Shown here piece by piece: positions 17,338-25,722 of a stretch of 64,000 nucleotides of DNA (within the stretch, counting starts at the first letter, position 1; every line of letters starts with the position of its first letter). Source of the DNA: Flavobacterium sp. CYK-55 (GTDB lineage: Bacteria > Bacteroidota > Bacteroidia > Flavobacteriales > Flavobacteriaceae); NCBI RefSeq assembly GCF_018413465.1, contig NZ_JAHCDK010000012.1, positions 38,363 through 102,362 on the forward strand, in the 5' to 3' direction. The notes beneath the pieces were generated by a model. That model did no database searches and was not told the origin of the DNA. It saw nothing but the letters and a program-made list of their open reading frames with translations. A program made the translations under genes and the position numbers.

Positions 17338-20300
17338 ATGCAAGAAGGTATTTCAGGTAAAATAGCCCACTTTTTTATTCACTCAAAACTCACGGTTTTG
17401 CTCATGGTGGCGCTGATGATCATTGGGGTGTATAGTTCGTTTTTGATTCCGCGCGAAGAAGAGCCGCAGATTAACGTGCCTATGGCCGATGTGCTCATTG
17501 GTTATCCGGGCGCTGCCCCAAGTGAAGTAGAAAGCCGCGTGGTAAAACCGCTCGAGAAAGTGATTTCAAACATCAAAGGTGTTGAACACGTGCACAGTAT
17601 GGCCATGAATGGTCAGGCGATGTTGGTGGTGCAGTTTTTTGTAGGACAAGATGTAGAGCGTTCGTATGTAAAACTATACGACGAACTCAGCAAACATCAA
17701 GATATGTTTCCGGCCGGGGTGATGAAACCCATGGTCAAAACCCGAACCATTGACGATGTGCCGATGCTCGGGATTACGCTTTGGAGCGAAAAATACGATG
17801 GGTACCAACTCAGACAATTGGCTGAAGAAGTAACCTCAGAGATTGAGAAAGTAAAAGATGTAGCCATTACCAAAGAAATTGGCGGACAAACTCGCGCGCT
17901 CAAGGTGGTTTTAGACAAAGACAAAATGGCCGAGAACGGTGTGGATGCACTGGGTATTCTGCAAATGATTCAGGCCAACAACACCCAAGCACAATCGGGT
18001 AGTTTTGTACACAACGATCGCGAGTATTTAATGACCACAGGTTCGTTTTTGGAATCTGCCGAAGACGTTGAAAACTTGGTGGTGGGCGTGTATAAAAATA
18101 GACCGGTGTATTTAAAACAAGTGGCTCAAGTAGTAGATGGTCCGGCCACTGCAAGCCAATATGTATCGTTTGGTTATGGCCAAGCGAATGCAAAATACGC
18201 ACAGCACAAATCAGAATATCCGGCGGTAACTATATCGGTCGGTAAAGTCAAAGGTGCCGATGCGATGAAAATTTCTGAAAAAATCATACATCATTTAGAC
18301 GCGCTCAAAAAGAATTTGATTCCGGCGGATGTGCATGTTGAAGTAACGCGCAACTACGGTGAAACAGCCTCTGACAAAGTAGGTGAACTGCTCATGCACT
18401 TGGGTATTGCCATTATAGCCGTCACGGTTTTGGTGATGCTGGCCATGGGCTGGCGCGGTGGTTTGGTGGTGTTTTTCTCAGTGCCGCTGACCTTTGCTTT
18501 GACTTTGTTTGCTTATTATTTGTTGGGTTACACCCTAAACAGAATCACTCTTTTTGCCCTGGTATTTGTGGTGGGTATTGTGGTAGACGACAGTATTATT
18601 ATTGCCGAAAACATGCACCGCCATTTTAAAATGAAGCGACTGCCATTTGGCCAAGCGGCGATTTACGCCATCAATGAAGTTGGCAACCCAACCATTTTGG
18701 CCACCTTTACGGTAATTGCCGCTATTTTGCCGATGGCTTTTGTGTCGGGGATGATGGGGCCTTATATGAGTCCGATGCCCATTGGCGCTTCAATTGCCAT
18801 GATGCTCTCACTGTTTGTGGCCTTGACTGTAACACCTTATTTGGGCTATCATTTACTGCAAGAAAAAGACGAGCAAGAACACAAAGAACATGAGGGTTTA
18901 GAAACGAGTTTTATTTATAAAATATACCGCAAGCTCGAGCAACCTTTGCTGGATAATTCTAAAAAAAGACGATGGATGTTGGGCGCAACGGTGTTGTTGT
19001 TATTCGGCTCAATAGCCATGTTCTTCGGGAAACAAGTGGTGGTAAAAATGCTACCGTTTGACAACAAAAATGAGTTTCAAGTGGTGATTGATATGCCCGA
19101 AGGAACCACGCTCGAACGAACCGCAGCGGTCACCCAAGAAATTGCTCAGTATTTATCAGAACAGCCCGAAGTGGTCAACTATCAGAACTATGTGGGCACT
19201 TCGGCACCGATTACTTTTAACGGCTTGGTGCGGCATTATGACTTGCGAGGCGGCAGCAATATGGCCGATATTCAGGTAAACTTATTGCACAAAGAAGACC
19301 GCAACTTGCAAAGTCACGACATAGCCAAACGCATCCGCGGAGCCATTCAAAAAATTGGGCATCGCTATGGCGCCAATGTAAAAGTGATTGAAGTTCCGCC
19401 GGGACCGCCGGTTTTATCGACTTTGGTGGCTGAAATTTACGGCCCTGATTACAAACAACAAATTCAAGTGGCGCAGCAAGTCAAAGATATCTTGCACCAA
19501 ACACCTGATATTGTTGATATTGATTGGATGACCGAAGACGCACAAACCGAATATAAGTTTGAAGTTGACAAAGAAAAAGCCATGCTCAACGGCATTGCGC
19601 CCGCACAAGTGGTGGGTAATTTGACTTATTTGCTCAAAGAATATCCGGTGAGCGATTTGCACGATGCGCGCTCAAATGATCCGGTGGGAATTGTGCTTTC
19701 ATTGCATGATGCCGATAAAACCTCATTGGATGACATCAAGAATCTTAAAATTAAAGGCGCACAAGGACAAATAGTTTCGGTGGGCGATTTGGTTCAGGTA
19801 AAAACCGATACACTCGCCAAAACCATATATCGCAAAGACCAAAAACGCGTGGTCTATGTAACGGCTGACATGGCCGGAGCCTTAGAGAGCCCGGTGTATG
19901 CCATCTTGGGCATGAACGAAAAACTGCAAAAAATCAAATTGCCCGCCGGATACAAAATCAATGAATTGTATATGGAACAACCCAACGACGAGACTGATTT
20001 TACCGTAAAATGGGATGGTGAATGGCAAATTACGCTAGAAGTTTTCCGCGATTTGGGCGCAGCCTTTTTGGTGGTCATCATCATTATTTATATGCTCATT
20101 GTGGGCTGGTTCCAGAATTTTAAAACCCCGATGGTCATGATGATGGCAATTCCGCTTTCGCTTGTTGGCATTGTGCTCGGGCACTGGTTGCTGGGCGCGT
20201 TCTTTACGGCCACTTCGTTTATTGGCATGATTGCCTTGGCTGGTGTGATGGTGCGCAACTCGGTTTTGCTCATTGACTTTATTGAAATCAGGCTCAACGA

Positions 20301-20532
20301 AGGCATTCCGCTCAAGCAAGCCATCATTGAGGCCGGAGCGGTGCGTACTACTCCTATTCTACTCACCACCGGTGCCGTGGTTATTGGCGCATCGATTATT
20401 TTGTTTGACCCAATTTTTCAAGGATTGGCCATCTCGCTAGTAGCCGGCGCCATTGTATCAACTCTACTTACACTGATAGTTGTACCGCTGATTTATTACA
20501 TCACCGAAAGAAAAAAATGGGAAAAATCATAA
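17338..20532 (+). CDS. RND-family efflux permease
   Basis: 1064 aa inner-membrane proton-driven pump of the AcrB superfamily. N-terminal helix LTVLLMVALMIIGVYSSFLIPREEEPQINV, the paired-residue TM4 motif VVGIVVDDSIIIAENMHRHF, two large periplasmic loops, and C-terminal helices including GVMVRNSVLLIDFIEIRL. It belongs to the shorter HAE1-like branch of RND pumps rather than the heavy-metal branch. Substrate cannot be read from sequence. Placement in the Crp/Fnr regulon suggests export of something generated under sulfide or thiol stress. It is followed 12 bp later by a small soluble gene. Confidence 0.92.
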   Translation: MQEGISGKIAHFFIHSKLTVLLMVALMIIGVYSSFLIPREEEPQINVPMADVLIGYPGAAPSEVESRVVKPLEKVISNIKGVEHVHSMAMNGQAMLVVQFFVGQDVERSYVKLYDELSKHQDMFPAGVMKPMVKTRTIDDVPMLGITLWSEKYDGYQLRQLAEEVTSEIEKVKDVAITKEIGGQTRALKVVLDKDKMAENGVDALGILQMIQANNTQAQSGSFVHNDREYLMTTGSFLESAEDVENLVVGVYKNRPVYLKQVAQVVDGPATASQYVSFGYGQANAKYAQHKSEYPAVTISVGKVKGADAMKISEKIIHHLDALKKNLIPADVHVEVTRNYGETASDKVGELLMHLGIAIIAVTVLVMLAMGWRGGLVVFFSVPLTFALTLFAYYLLGYTLNRITLFALVFVVGIVVDDSIIIAENMHRHFKMKRLPFGQAAIYAINEVGNPTILATFTVIAAILPMAFVSGMMGPYMSPMPIGASIAMMLSLFVALTVTPYLGYHLLQEKDEQEHKEHEGLETSFIYKIYRKLEQPLLDNSKKRRWMLGATVLLLFGSIAMFFGKQVVVKMLPFDNKNEFQVVIDMPEGTTLERTAAVTQEIAQYLSEQPEVVNYQNYVGTSAPITFNGLVRHYDLRGGSNMADIQVNLLHKEDRNLQSHDIAKRIRGAIQKIGHRYGANVKVIEVPPGPPVLSTLVAEIYGPDYKQQIQVAQQVKDILHQTPDIVDIDWMTEDAQTEYKFEVDKEKAMLNGIAPAQVVGNLTYLLKEYPVSDLHDARSNDPVGIVLSLHDADKTSLDDIKNLKIKGAQGQIVSVGDLVQVKTDTLAKTIYRKDQKRVVYVTADMAGALESPVYAILGMNEKLQKIKLPAGYKINELYMEQPNDETDFTVKWDGEWQITLEVFRDLGAAFLVVIIIIYMLIVGWFQNFKTPMVMMMAIPLSLVGIVLGHWLLGAFFTATSFIGMIALAGVMVRNSVLLIDFIEIRLNEGIPLKQAIIEAGAVRTTPILLTTGAVVIGASIILFDPIFQGLAISLVAGAIVSTLLTLIVVPLIYYITERKKWEKS

Positions 20533-20544
20533 AACCTAAAAATC

Positions 20545-20862
20545 ATGAAACTACTCATCATAACGGCCTCTAAAGGCTTTGACAAAAACATCGTCCGCAT
20601 GCTCAAAACAGCCGGCGTCAAACATTTCTCGTTTCAGGATGTCAACGGTTATCAAGACAACGCTGACCAAAATTTGAACGACCATTGGTTTGCTACTGAA
20701 GCCACCGTGACAGAATCAGTACTGTATTACGCTTTTGTGTCTGAAGAAAACACCAACCAACTGCTGGCCGAAGTTGATCAATTCAACGCCGTGCAAAATG
20801 TACAATCGCATATACATGCAGCGGTGGTAGCCATTGAGAAAATGAACAACCTTAACCTTTAA
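20545..20862 (+). CDS. Small soluble hypothetical protein, possible PII-like fold
   Basis: 105 aa, no signal peptide. Begins MKLLIITASKGFDKNIVRMLKTAGVKHFSF and ends NVQSHIHAAVVAIEKM, giving an apparent beta-alpha-beta-beta-alpha-beta order like ferredoxin or PII folds. Small PII-like proteins (for example DUF3240) do accompany RND pump genes, so a trimeric sensor of pump or ligand state is possible. This is inference from secondary-structure feel only. The gene is tightly linked to the permease and the next small membrane gene. Confidence 0.72.
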   Translation: MKLLIITASKGFDKNIVRMLKTAGVKHFSFQDVNGYQDNADQNLNDHWFATEATVTESVLYYAFVSEENTNQLLAEVDQFNAVQNVQSHIHAAVVAIEKMNNLNL

Positions 20863-20873
20863 AAACTTGAATT

Positions 20874-21068
20874 ATGATCAATAGAATTATTCGCGCTATA
20901 GCCGGAACTTTTATCTTGCTGAGCTTATTGCTCGCTGTTTATGTCAACATCAACTGGTTGTGGTTTACCGGATTTGTAGGTGTTAATTTACTGCAATCGG
21001 CCATCACAAAATGGTGTTTGATGGAAGACATTTTAAAAAAACTCGGCGTTCGAGATGAATTGAATTAA
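20874..21068 (+). CDS. YgaP-like small membrane protein (DUF2892)
   Basis: 64 aa. RIIRAIAGTFILLSLLLAVYVNINWLWFTGFVGVNLLQSAITKWCLMEDILKKL is laid out as two transmembrane helices with the family's closing pattern, in which a Cys-containing turn (KWCLMEDIL) follows the second helix. It is a second YgaP-like protein in the sulfur region (compare 7865) and lies 11 bp after the PII-like gene. Inner membrane; possibly a sulfur-accepting or scaffold role. Confidence 0.85.
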   Translation: MINRIIRAIAGTFILLSLLLAVYVNINWLWFTGFVGVNLLQSAITKWCLMEDILKKLGVRDELN

Positions 21069-21084
21069 CTTTACAAAAAATCAG

Positions 21085-21291
21085 ATGAAATCACTTTTGT
21101 TTAAAAATTGGCATTTAATGCGCTATTTCAGATTGGCCTTAGCGCTGATGCTGTTTGCACAAGCCTATGAAACCCAGCAATGGTTTTATCTTTTGTTCGG
21201 ATTATTCTTTTTAATGCAAGCGCTGTTTAATTTAGGATGCGGCGCGTCCGGCTGCGATGTGAACTACAAGAAAAAGAACCACCACTCATAA
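21085..21291 (+). CDS. Small membrane protein with GCG-Cys tail
   Basis: 68 aa. NWHLMRYFRLALALMLFAQAYETQQWFYLLFGLFFLMQALFNLGCGASGCDVNYKKK shows two hydrophobic helices and a conserved-looking Cys pair at the end of the second (GCGASGC). Similar short proteins accompany rhodanese and DUF2892 genes in Bacteroidota. The cysteines may carry sulfane sulfur or metal, by inference. It is the last gene of the second RND operon, 16 bp after the previous one and followed by a terminator. Confidence 0.8.
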   Translation: MKSLLFKNWHLMRYFRLALALMLFAQAYETQQWFYLLFGLFFLMQALFNLGCGASGCDVNYKKKNHHS

Positions 21292-21311
21292 ACAAAAATA
21301 ACATGGCTCAG

Positions 21312-21361
21312 AGAAAGATGTATACTTTGACATATTGTTGGTGTACATCTTTCTTTTTTTT
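21312..21361 (+). terminator. Rho-independent terminator of the second RND operon
   Basis: AGAAAGATGTA and TACATCTTTCT form a long stem with an internal loop, followed by a run of eight T. Confidence 0.85.
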
Positions 21362-21417
21362 GCCATCTTTAAAAAAAGAGACAAAAAAATAAACATTACG
21401 CATAAAATTATCGCAAG

Positions 21418-21462
21418 TGTAACAAAAGTTACATTCTGTCAAAATGTACCCATATACTTTTA
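21418..21462 (+). promoter_or_regulatory. Predicted Crp/Fnr-type site and -7 box for sqr
   Basis: TGTAACAAAAGTTACA (21418-21433) has perfectly complementary six-base arms around AAAA. Its centre lies 29.5 bp before TACTTTTA (21455-21462, one mismatch to TAnnTTTG). No TTTG at -33. This is the most symmetric of the four sites. Confidence 0.75.
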
Positions 21463-21480
21463 TCAAAAAAAGAAAGTATT

Positions 21481-22740
21481 ATGGCACATTATCAAATTCT
21501 TATTGTTGGGGGAGGAACTGCCGGAATTATGGTGGCTGCCCAATTGACCAAAAAACAAAAAGGTCTCAACATCGCAATTATTGAACCCTCAGAACAACAT
21601 TATTACCAGCCTGCTTTTACTTTGGTGGGCGCGGGTTCATTTGACTACAACAAAACCATTCGCAAAACTGCGGAGTTTATCCCTAAAGGTGTTACTTGGA
21701 TCAAAGATTCGGTAGCGAGTTTGCAACCTGAAAACAACCAATTGACCACGGCTAAGAATGAAGTTATCCTATATGATTACCTAGTGATTGCTGCCGGTTT
21801 GGTCAACAATCTCGACGGTATTGAAGGTCTTAGAGAAGGTTTAGAAAAAGGGGTAATTTGCAGCAATTATGTCGATCCGCGCAAAACCTGGGAATTACTC
21901 GAAAAATTTAAAGGTGGCAATGCGGTCTTTACCCAACCTACAACTCCAATTAAATGCGGTGGTGCTCCGCAAAAAACAGCTTATTTATCGGCACACTACT
22001 TTAAGAAAAAAGGCATTTCATCAAAAACCAATGTGATTTTTGCTACGCCGGGTTCGGTTATTTTTGGCGTAAAAATCGTAGCCGATACACTCATGCAAGT
22101 CATTGGCCGCTATAACATTCACTTAAAAACATTTTATGCACCGATAAAAATTGATGCCGAAAACAAAATTGTTCATTTCAAACATGTGGGCGCGAAAGAA
22201 AATATGTGTGTCATCAATGAGAACAACATTCTCAACGAACAACACGACGGTAACGAAACTATTCAAATTCCGTTTGACTTTTTGCATTTAGCGCCGCCTC
22301 AAGAAGCACCTAAATTTTTAAAAGAATCTACCTTGGCCAACAGTGCCGGGTGGATGGATGTACACTTGAACAGTTTGCAAAGCGCTCAATATCAAAACGT
22401 TTTTGGTTTAGGCGACATTGCCGGATTGCCCACCGCCAAAACCGGAGCTGCGATTCGCAAACAAGTGCCGGTGGTAGTGGATAATTTATTCAAACTCATC
22501 AGAGGTGTTAAGGCCAATAACGAAGATTACACCGGCTATTCGTCATGCCCGCTGGTCACCGGATACGGCGAAATGGTGTTGGCAGAATTCAACTATAAAA
22601 ATGAGTTTACGCCTGATCCAAAACTCAAACAAATGCTCGTATTTAAAAGCTTTAAACCACATTGGCGACTTTGGATGCTCAAAAAATACATCCTACCTTA
22701 TTTATACTGGAACAAAATGCTCAAGGGCGAAGAAGTTTAA
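21481..22740 (+). CDS. sqr: Sulfide:quinone oxidoreductase-type flavoprotein
   Basis: 419 aa. N-terminal FAD site ILIVGGGTAGIMVAAQL and the SQR-like EQHYYQPAFTLVGAG. The catalytic cysteine lies in TPIKCGGAPQKTAYLS, the pattern of type II (mitochondrial SQRDL-like) enzymes. C-terminal VFGLGDIAGLPTAKTGAAIRKQ binds flavin. It oxidises sulfide to sulfane sulfur or glutathione-type persulfide while reducing quinone at the inner membrane surface, and would feed both persulfide dioxygenases. It has its own promoter with the regulon motif and its own terminator. Confidence 0.92.
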   Translation: MAHYQILIVGGGTAGIMVAAQLTKKQKGLNIAIIEPSEQHYYQPAFTLVGAGSFDYNKTIRKTAEFIPKGVTWIKDSVASLQPENNQLTTAKNEVILYDYLVIAAGLVNNLDGIEGLREGLEKGVICSNYVDPRKTWELLEKFKGGNAVFTQPTTPIKCGGAPQKTAYLSAHYFKKKGISSKTNVIFATPGSVIFGVKIVADTLMQVIGRYNIHLKTFYAPIKIDAENKIVHFKHVGAKENMCVINENNILNEQHDGNETIQIPFDFLHLAPPQEAPKFLKESTLANSAGWMDVHLNSLQSAQYQNVFGLGDIAGLPTAKTGAAIRKQVPVVVDNLFKLIRGVKANNEDYTGYSSCPLVTGYGEMVLAEFNYKNEFTPDPKLKQMLVFKSFKPHWRLWMLKKYILPYLYWNKMLKGEEV

Positions 22741-22754
22741 TCTCATAATGTTAT

Positions 22755-22800
22755 AGCTGCCGAGTAGCTAAAAAGTTTCAATCGGCAGCTTGCTTATTTT
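22755..22800 (+). terminator. Terminator after sqr
   Basis: A perfect 9-bp stem, AGCTGCCGA with TCGGCAGCT, with an 18-nt loop; a loose T-rich tail follows. Confidence 0.75.
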
Positions 22801-22803
22801 AAT

Positions 22804-22811
22804 TAACTTTG
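22804..22811 (+). promoter_or_regulatory. -7 box for persulfide dioxygenase 2
   Basis: TAACTTTG fits TAnnTTTG, 38 bp before the ATG. The regulon inverted repeat is not found at the expected upstream position, so this paralogue appears to be controlled differently. Confidence 0.5.
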
Positions 22812-22849
22812 AAGCTCATTTTTTTTTACTAAAAAAGAAACTATTTAAG

Positions 22850-24259
22850 ATGAAAATAGAACAAATATACACCGGCTGTATTGCGCAAGCGGCCTATTAC
22901 CTTGAAAGCAATGGCGAAGCTGCTATTTTTGATCCGCTCAGAGAAGTCGGGCCTTATATTGAAAAAGCTTCGGCTGATAACGCTCAAATCAAATACATTT
23001 TTGAAACCCATTTTCACGCTGATTTTGTTTCGGGTCATTTAGATTTGGCGCAAAAAACAGGCGCAACTATCGTGTACGGACCGACGGCTCAACCGGGTTT
23101 TGAAGCTTTGATTGCCACTGACGGACAAGAATTTAAAGTGGGCCATTATACCATTCGCGCCATCCACACACCGGGTCATACACTCGAGAGCACTTGTTAT
23201 TTGCTCCTAGATGAGAAGCATAAAATGCACGGCATCATTACCGGCGACACCCTGTTTATTGGCGATGTGGGCCGACCTGATTTGGCGCAAGCCTTGACCG
23301 AAGAACTCACCCAAGAAAAATTGGCCAGTTATTTATTTGATTCGCTCAGAAATAAAATCATGCCTTTGCCCGATGATTTGATTGTTTATCCGAGTCACGG
23401 TGCCGGAAGCGCCTGCGGCAAAAACATGAGCAAAGAAACCACTGATACATTGGGCAACCAAAAGAAAACCAATTACGCTTTGCGCGCTGATATGACCCGA
23501 GCAGAATTTACCCAAGAACTACTAGATGGTTTGGGTTTGCCTCCGGCTTATTTTCCGCAGAACGTAATGCTCAATATTAAGGGCTATGCATCGCTTGATC
23601 AAGTGATGAGTCAAGCCAATAAAGCGCTCGATGCCAAAACTTTTGAAGCCATGGCGCAAGACGATGTGGTGATTTTAGATGTTCGTCACGAAAATGACTT
23701 TGTTCAAAAACATATTCCGGGTTCTATTTTTATCGGTATTCAAGGCAATTTTGCTCCGTGGGTGGGCGCTTTGATCATGAATGTCAATCAGCCTTTGTTA
23801 CTGGTGATTCCCGAAGGTCGCGAGCAAGAAACCATTACGCGTTTGGCCCGCGTAGGCTTTGATCATGCCTTGGGCTATCTCAAAGGCGGCATTGAAGCTT
23901 GGGAAGCGGCTGGTTTTGAAACCGACTCTATTGAATCAATTAGCCCCGAAGCTTTTGCTGCTCAATATTCAAAAGATTTGATTGTTGTGGATGCGCGTAA
24001 ACCCGGAGAATATGCAGGCGAACATGTGGCTGATGCTTTGAATATTCCCTTAGACACAGTCAATACACATATGTCAGAAGTTCCGCAAGACAAAACCTTT
24101 TATGTGCATTGCCAAGGCGGATATCGCTCGGTGATTATGGCATCGATTTTAAAAGCGCGCGGTTACCACAATATGATTAATGTTGAAAAAGGATTTGTCG
24201 GCATTAAAAATACGGCTGTTCCGGTAACCGATTTTGTTTGTCCATCACAAAAAAAATAA
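22850..24259 (+). CDS. Persulfide dioxygenase-like MBL-fold protein with two rhodanese domains (copy 2)
   Basis: 469 aa from the ATG at 22850. Collinear with the 6076 protein and highly similar, especially in the first 220 residues (shared MKIEQIYTGCIA, THFHADFVSGHLDLA, TGDTLFIGDVGRPDLAQ and SKETTDTLGNQKKTNYAL). The first rhodanese again lacks a cysteine (LLLVIPEGREQETI); the second has FYVHCQGGYRSV. Same predicted reaction: oxidation of persulfide to sulfite, with rhodanese domains handling sulfane sulfur. The rhodanese parts differ more than the catalytic part, which suggests different sulfur partners. It is transcribed from its own promoter. Confidence 0.92.
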   Translation: MKIEQIYTGCIAQAAYYLESNGEAAIFDPLREVGPYIEKASADNAQIKYIFETHFHADFVSGHLDLAQKTGATIVYGPTAQPGFEALIATDGQEFKVGHYTIRAIHTPGHTLESTCYLLLDEKHKMHGIITGDTLFIGDVGRPDLAQALTEELTQEKLASYLFDSLRNKIMPLPDDLIVYPSHGAGSACGKNMSKETTDTLGNQKKTNYALRADMTRAEFTQELLDGLGLPPAYFPQNVMLNIKGYASLDQVMSQANKALDAKTFEAMAQDDVVILDVRHENDFVQKHIPGSIFIGIQGNFAPWVGALIMNVNQPLLLVIPEGREQETITRLARVGFDHALGYLKGGIEAWEAAGFETDSIESISPEAFAAQYSKDLIVVDARKPGEYAGEHVADALNIPLDTVNTHMSEVPQDKTFYVHCQGGYRSVIMASILKARGYHNMINVEKGFVGIKNTAVPVTDFVCPSQKK

Positions 24260-24316
24260 ACTCAACTATAACAAAAATTTAAGGCCGAAAAATCGGATGC
24301 ATCGCATTATTTTGAA

Positions 24317-24324
24317 TACTTTTG
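24317..24324 (+). promoter_or_regulatory. -7 box of the TlpA-like gene
   Basis: TACTTTTG matches TAnnTTTG 24 bp before the ATG at 24348. No clear -33 TTTG at 19 bp. Confidence 0.5.
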
Positions 24325-24347
24325 CGGGCAAATCAAAAAATAATTTC

Positions 24348-25490
24348 ATGAGAAAAATCCTTGTATTAGCCTCTGCTCTAGCTGTTTTGGCTTCTTGTAA
24401 AAAAACCGGTGACACTGAGTATATCGTAAGCGGAAACGTCAAAGGAATTGCCGATGGTAAAATGGTAATGTTGCAAACCCAAGATGAAACGGGCATGCTT
24501 AAATCAGTAGATACAGTAAAAGTTCAAAAAGAAAAATTTGTTTTTGAGGGCAAAGCCGTTGAACCAGAAATGTATTTGGTTCAGGTAGAAGGCGTGATGG
24601 GCAAAATTCCGTTTATTCTTGAAGAAGGCGAAATTGAGATGACCATTGACAAAGACAGTTTGCCACTGAGCAAAATCAAAGGAAGCTATAACAACGACGA
24701 ACTCAATGCATATAAAGCCAAAGGTTGGGAAGTTCAGAAAAAGATGATCAAGTTTCAGCAAGACAATATGGCAAAGATGGAATTGGCGCAAAAAACCAAA
24801 GACATGGCTACCATTGAAGCTTTGCAAAAAGAATACACCAAATTTCAAGAAGATTTCATCAAACAAAACGATGCGTATGTAAGCAGCCATCCGAAAGCGT
24901 TTATTTCAGCTTTGATTATTGAAGGCATGTTTAACCAAGGCGCACCGGATATCAAAAAAATCAAAGGCTATTACGACCAACTCGATGAATCAGTAAAAAA
25001 CACCAAACACGGTAAAAAAATCAAAAAACAATTGGATGAGTTAGGCAAACCAGTGGCTGCCGTCAAAGAACTCAAAGCCGGTGATATGGCTCCTGATTTT
25101 TCAGCACCTGATGCGGCCGGAAAAACGGTTTCACTCAAACAAAGTATGGGCAAAATTACCATTGTTGATTTTTGGGCTTCTTGGTGTAATCCGTGCCGTG
25201 CTGAGAATCCGAACATGGTAGCCTTATACAAAGAATTCCACGGTAAAGGTTTGAACATCATCAGTGTTTCGTTAGACAGCGATGCAGCCAAATGGAAAGG
25301 CGCTATTGCCAAAGACGGACTTACTTGGACACAGGTTTCAAACCTCAAAGAAATGGAAGATCCGATTGCCGATGCTTATGGCGTAAAACTCATTCCAACT
25401 ACTTTTGTATTGGATGCCAGCGGAAAAATCTTAGCGCGTGATTTGCGTGGAGCTGAGCTTAAAGAAAAAGTAAAATCACTTTTAAAATAA
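24348..25490 (+). CDS. TlpA-family thiol:disulfide oxidoreductase with DUF4369 domain, lipoprotein
   Basis: 380 aa from the ATG at 24348, with lipobox VLASC. An N-terminal DUF4369 beta domain (YIVSGNVKGIADGKMVMLQ, then VEGVMGKIPFILEEGEIEM) is followed by a helical linker. The C-terminal thioredoxin-like AhpC/TSA domain (about 240-380) carries WCNPC in FWASWCNPCRAENPN and a cis-Pro at LIPTTFVLD. Such lipoproteins reduce periplasmic disulfides in Bacteroidota. It sits at the end of the sulfur region, but its own promoter and lack of the regulon motif leave a functional link uncertain. Terminator follows. Confidence 0.9.
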   Translation: MRKILVLASALAVLASCKKTGDTEYIVSGNVKGIADGKMVMLQTQDETGMLKSVDTVKVQKEKFVFEGKAVEPEMYLVQVEGVMGKIPFILEEGEIEMTIDKDSLPLSKIKGSYNNDELNAYKAKGWEVQKKMIKFQQDNMAKMELAQKTKDMATIEALQKEYTKFQEDFIKQNDAYVSSHPKAFISALIIEGMFNQGAPDIKKIKGYYDQLDESVKNTKHGKKIKKQLDELGKPVAAVKELKAGDMAPDFSAPDAAGKTVSLKQSMGKITIVDFWASWCNPCRAENPNMVALYKEFHGKGLNIISVSLDSDAAKWKGAIAKDGLTWTQVSNLKEMEDPIADAYGVKLIPTTFVLDASGKILARDLRGAELKEKVKSLLK

Positions 25491-25510
25491 GAAAGTAAAA
25501 CATTTGATAG

Positions 25511-25535
25511 AAAATCTCCTTCGGGGGATTTTTTT
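25511..25535 (+). terminator. Terminator of the TlpA-like gene
   Basis: AAATCTCC-TTCG-GGGGATTT tetraloop hairpin followed by a T run. Confidence 0.88.
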
Positions 25536-25590
25536 ATTTGACTTAGGCTCAACCATTTAAAAATTAGTTCGTACAATAGCGCAAATTAAG

Positions 25591-25621
25591 TTTGCAAACA
25601 CCAAAACAGTTTCTATATTTG
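25591..25621 (+). promoter_or_regulatory. Consensus Bacteroidota promoter of tRNA-Tyr
   Basis: TTTG (25591-25594), exactly 19 bp, then TATATTTG (25614-25621), an exact match to TTTG-N19-TAnnTTTG. The tRNA begins 18 bp later. Confidence 0.88.
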
Positions 25622-25638
25622 CACGCGCTTGAACGCAC

Positions 25639-25722
25639 GGGAAGATACTCAAGCGGCCAACGAGGACGGACTGTAAATCCGTTGGGAAACCTTCGCAGGT
25701 TCGAATCCTGCTCTTCCCACCA
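25639..25722 (+). tRNA. tRNA-Tyr (anticodon GTA), CCA encoded
   Basis: A class II tRNA with a long variable arm. The acceptor stem GGGAAGA (25639-25645) pairs with TCTTCCC (25712-25718), followed by A and encoded CCA. The anticodon stem ACGGA/TCCGT encloses the loop CTGTAAA, giving anticodon GTA. T arm CAGGTTCGAATCCTG is intact. Its own promoter precedes and a strong terminator follows. Confidence 0.97.

Noticed and set aside
24267..24282. TATAACAAAAATTTAA as a fifth Crp/Fnr-type site for the TlpA-like gene
   Set aside because: The arms match poorly and its centre is 42.5 bp before the -7 box, not 29.5 bp as in the other four.
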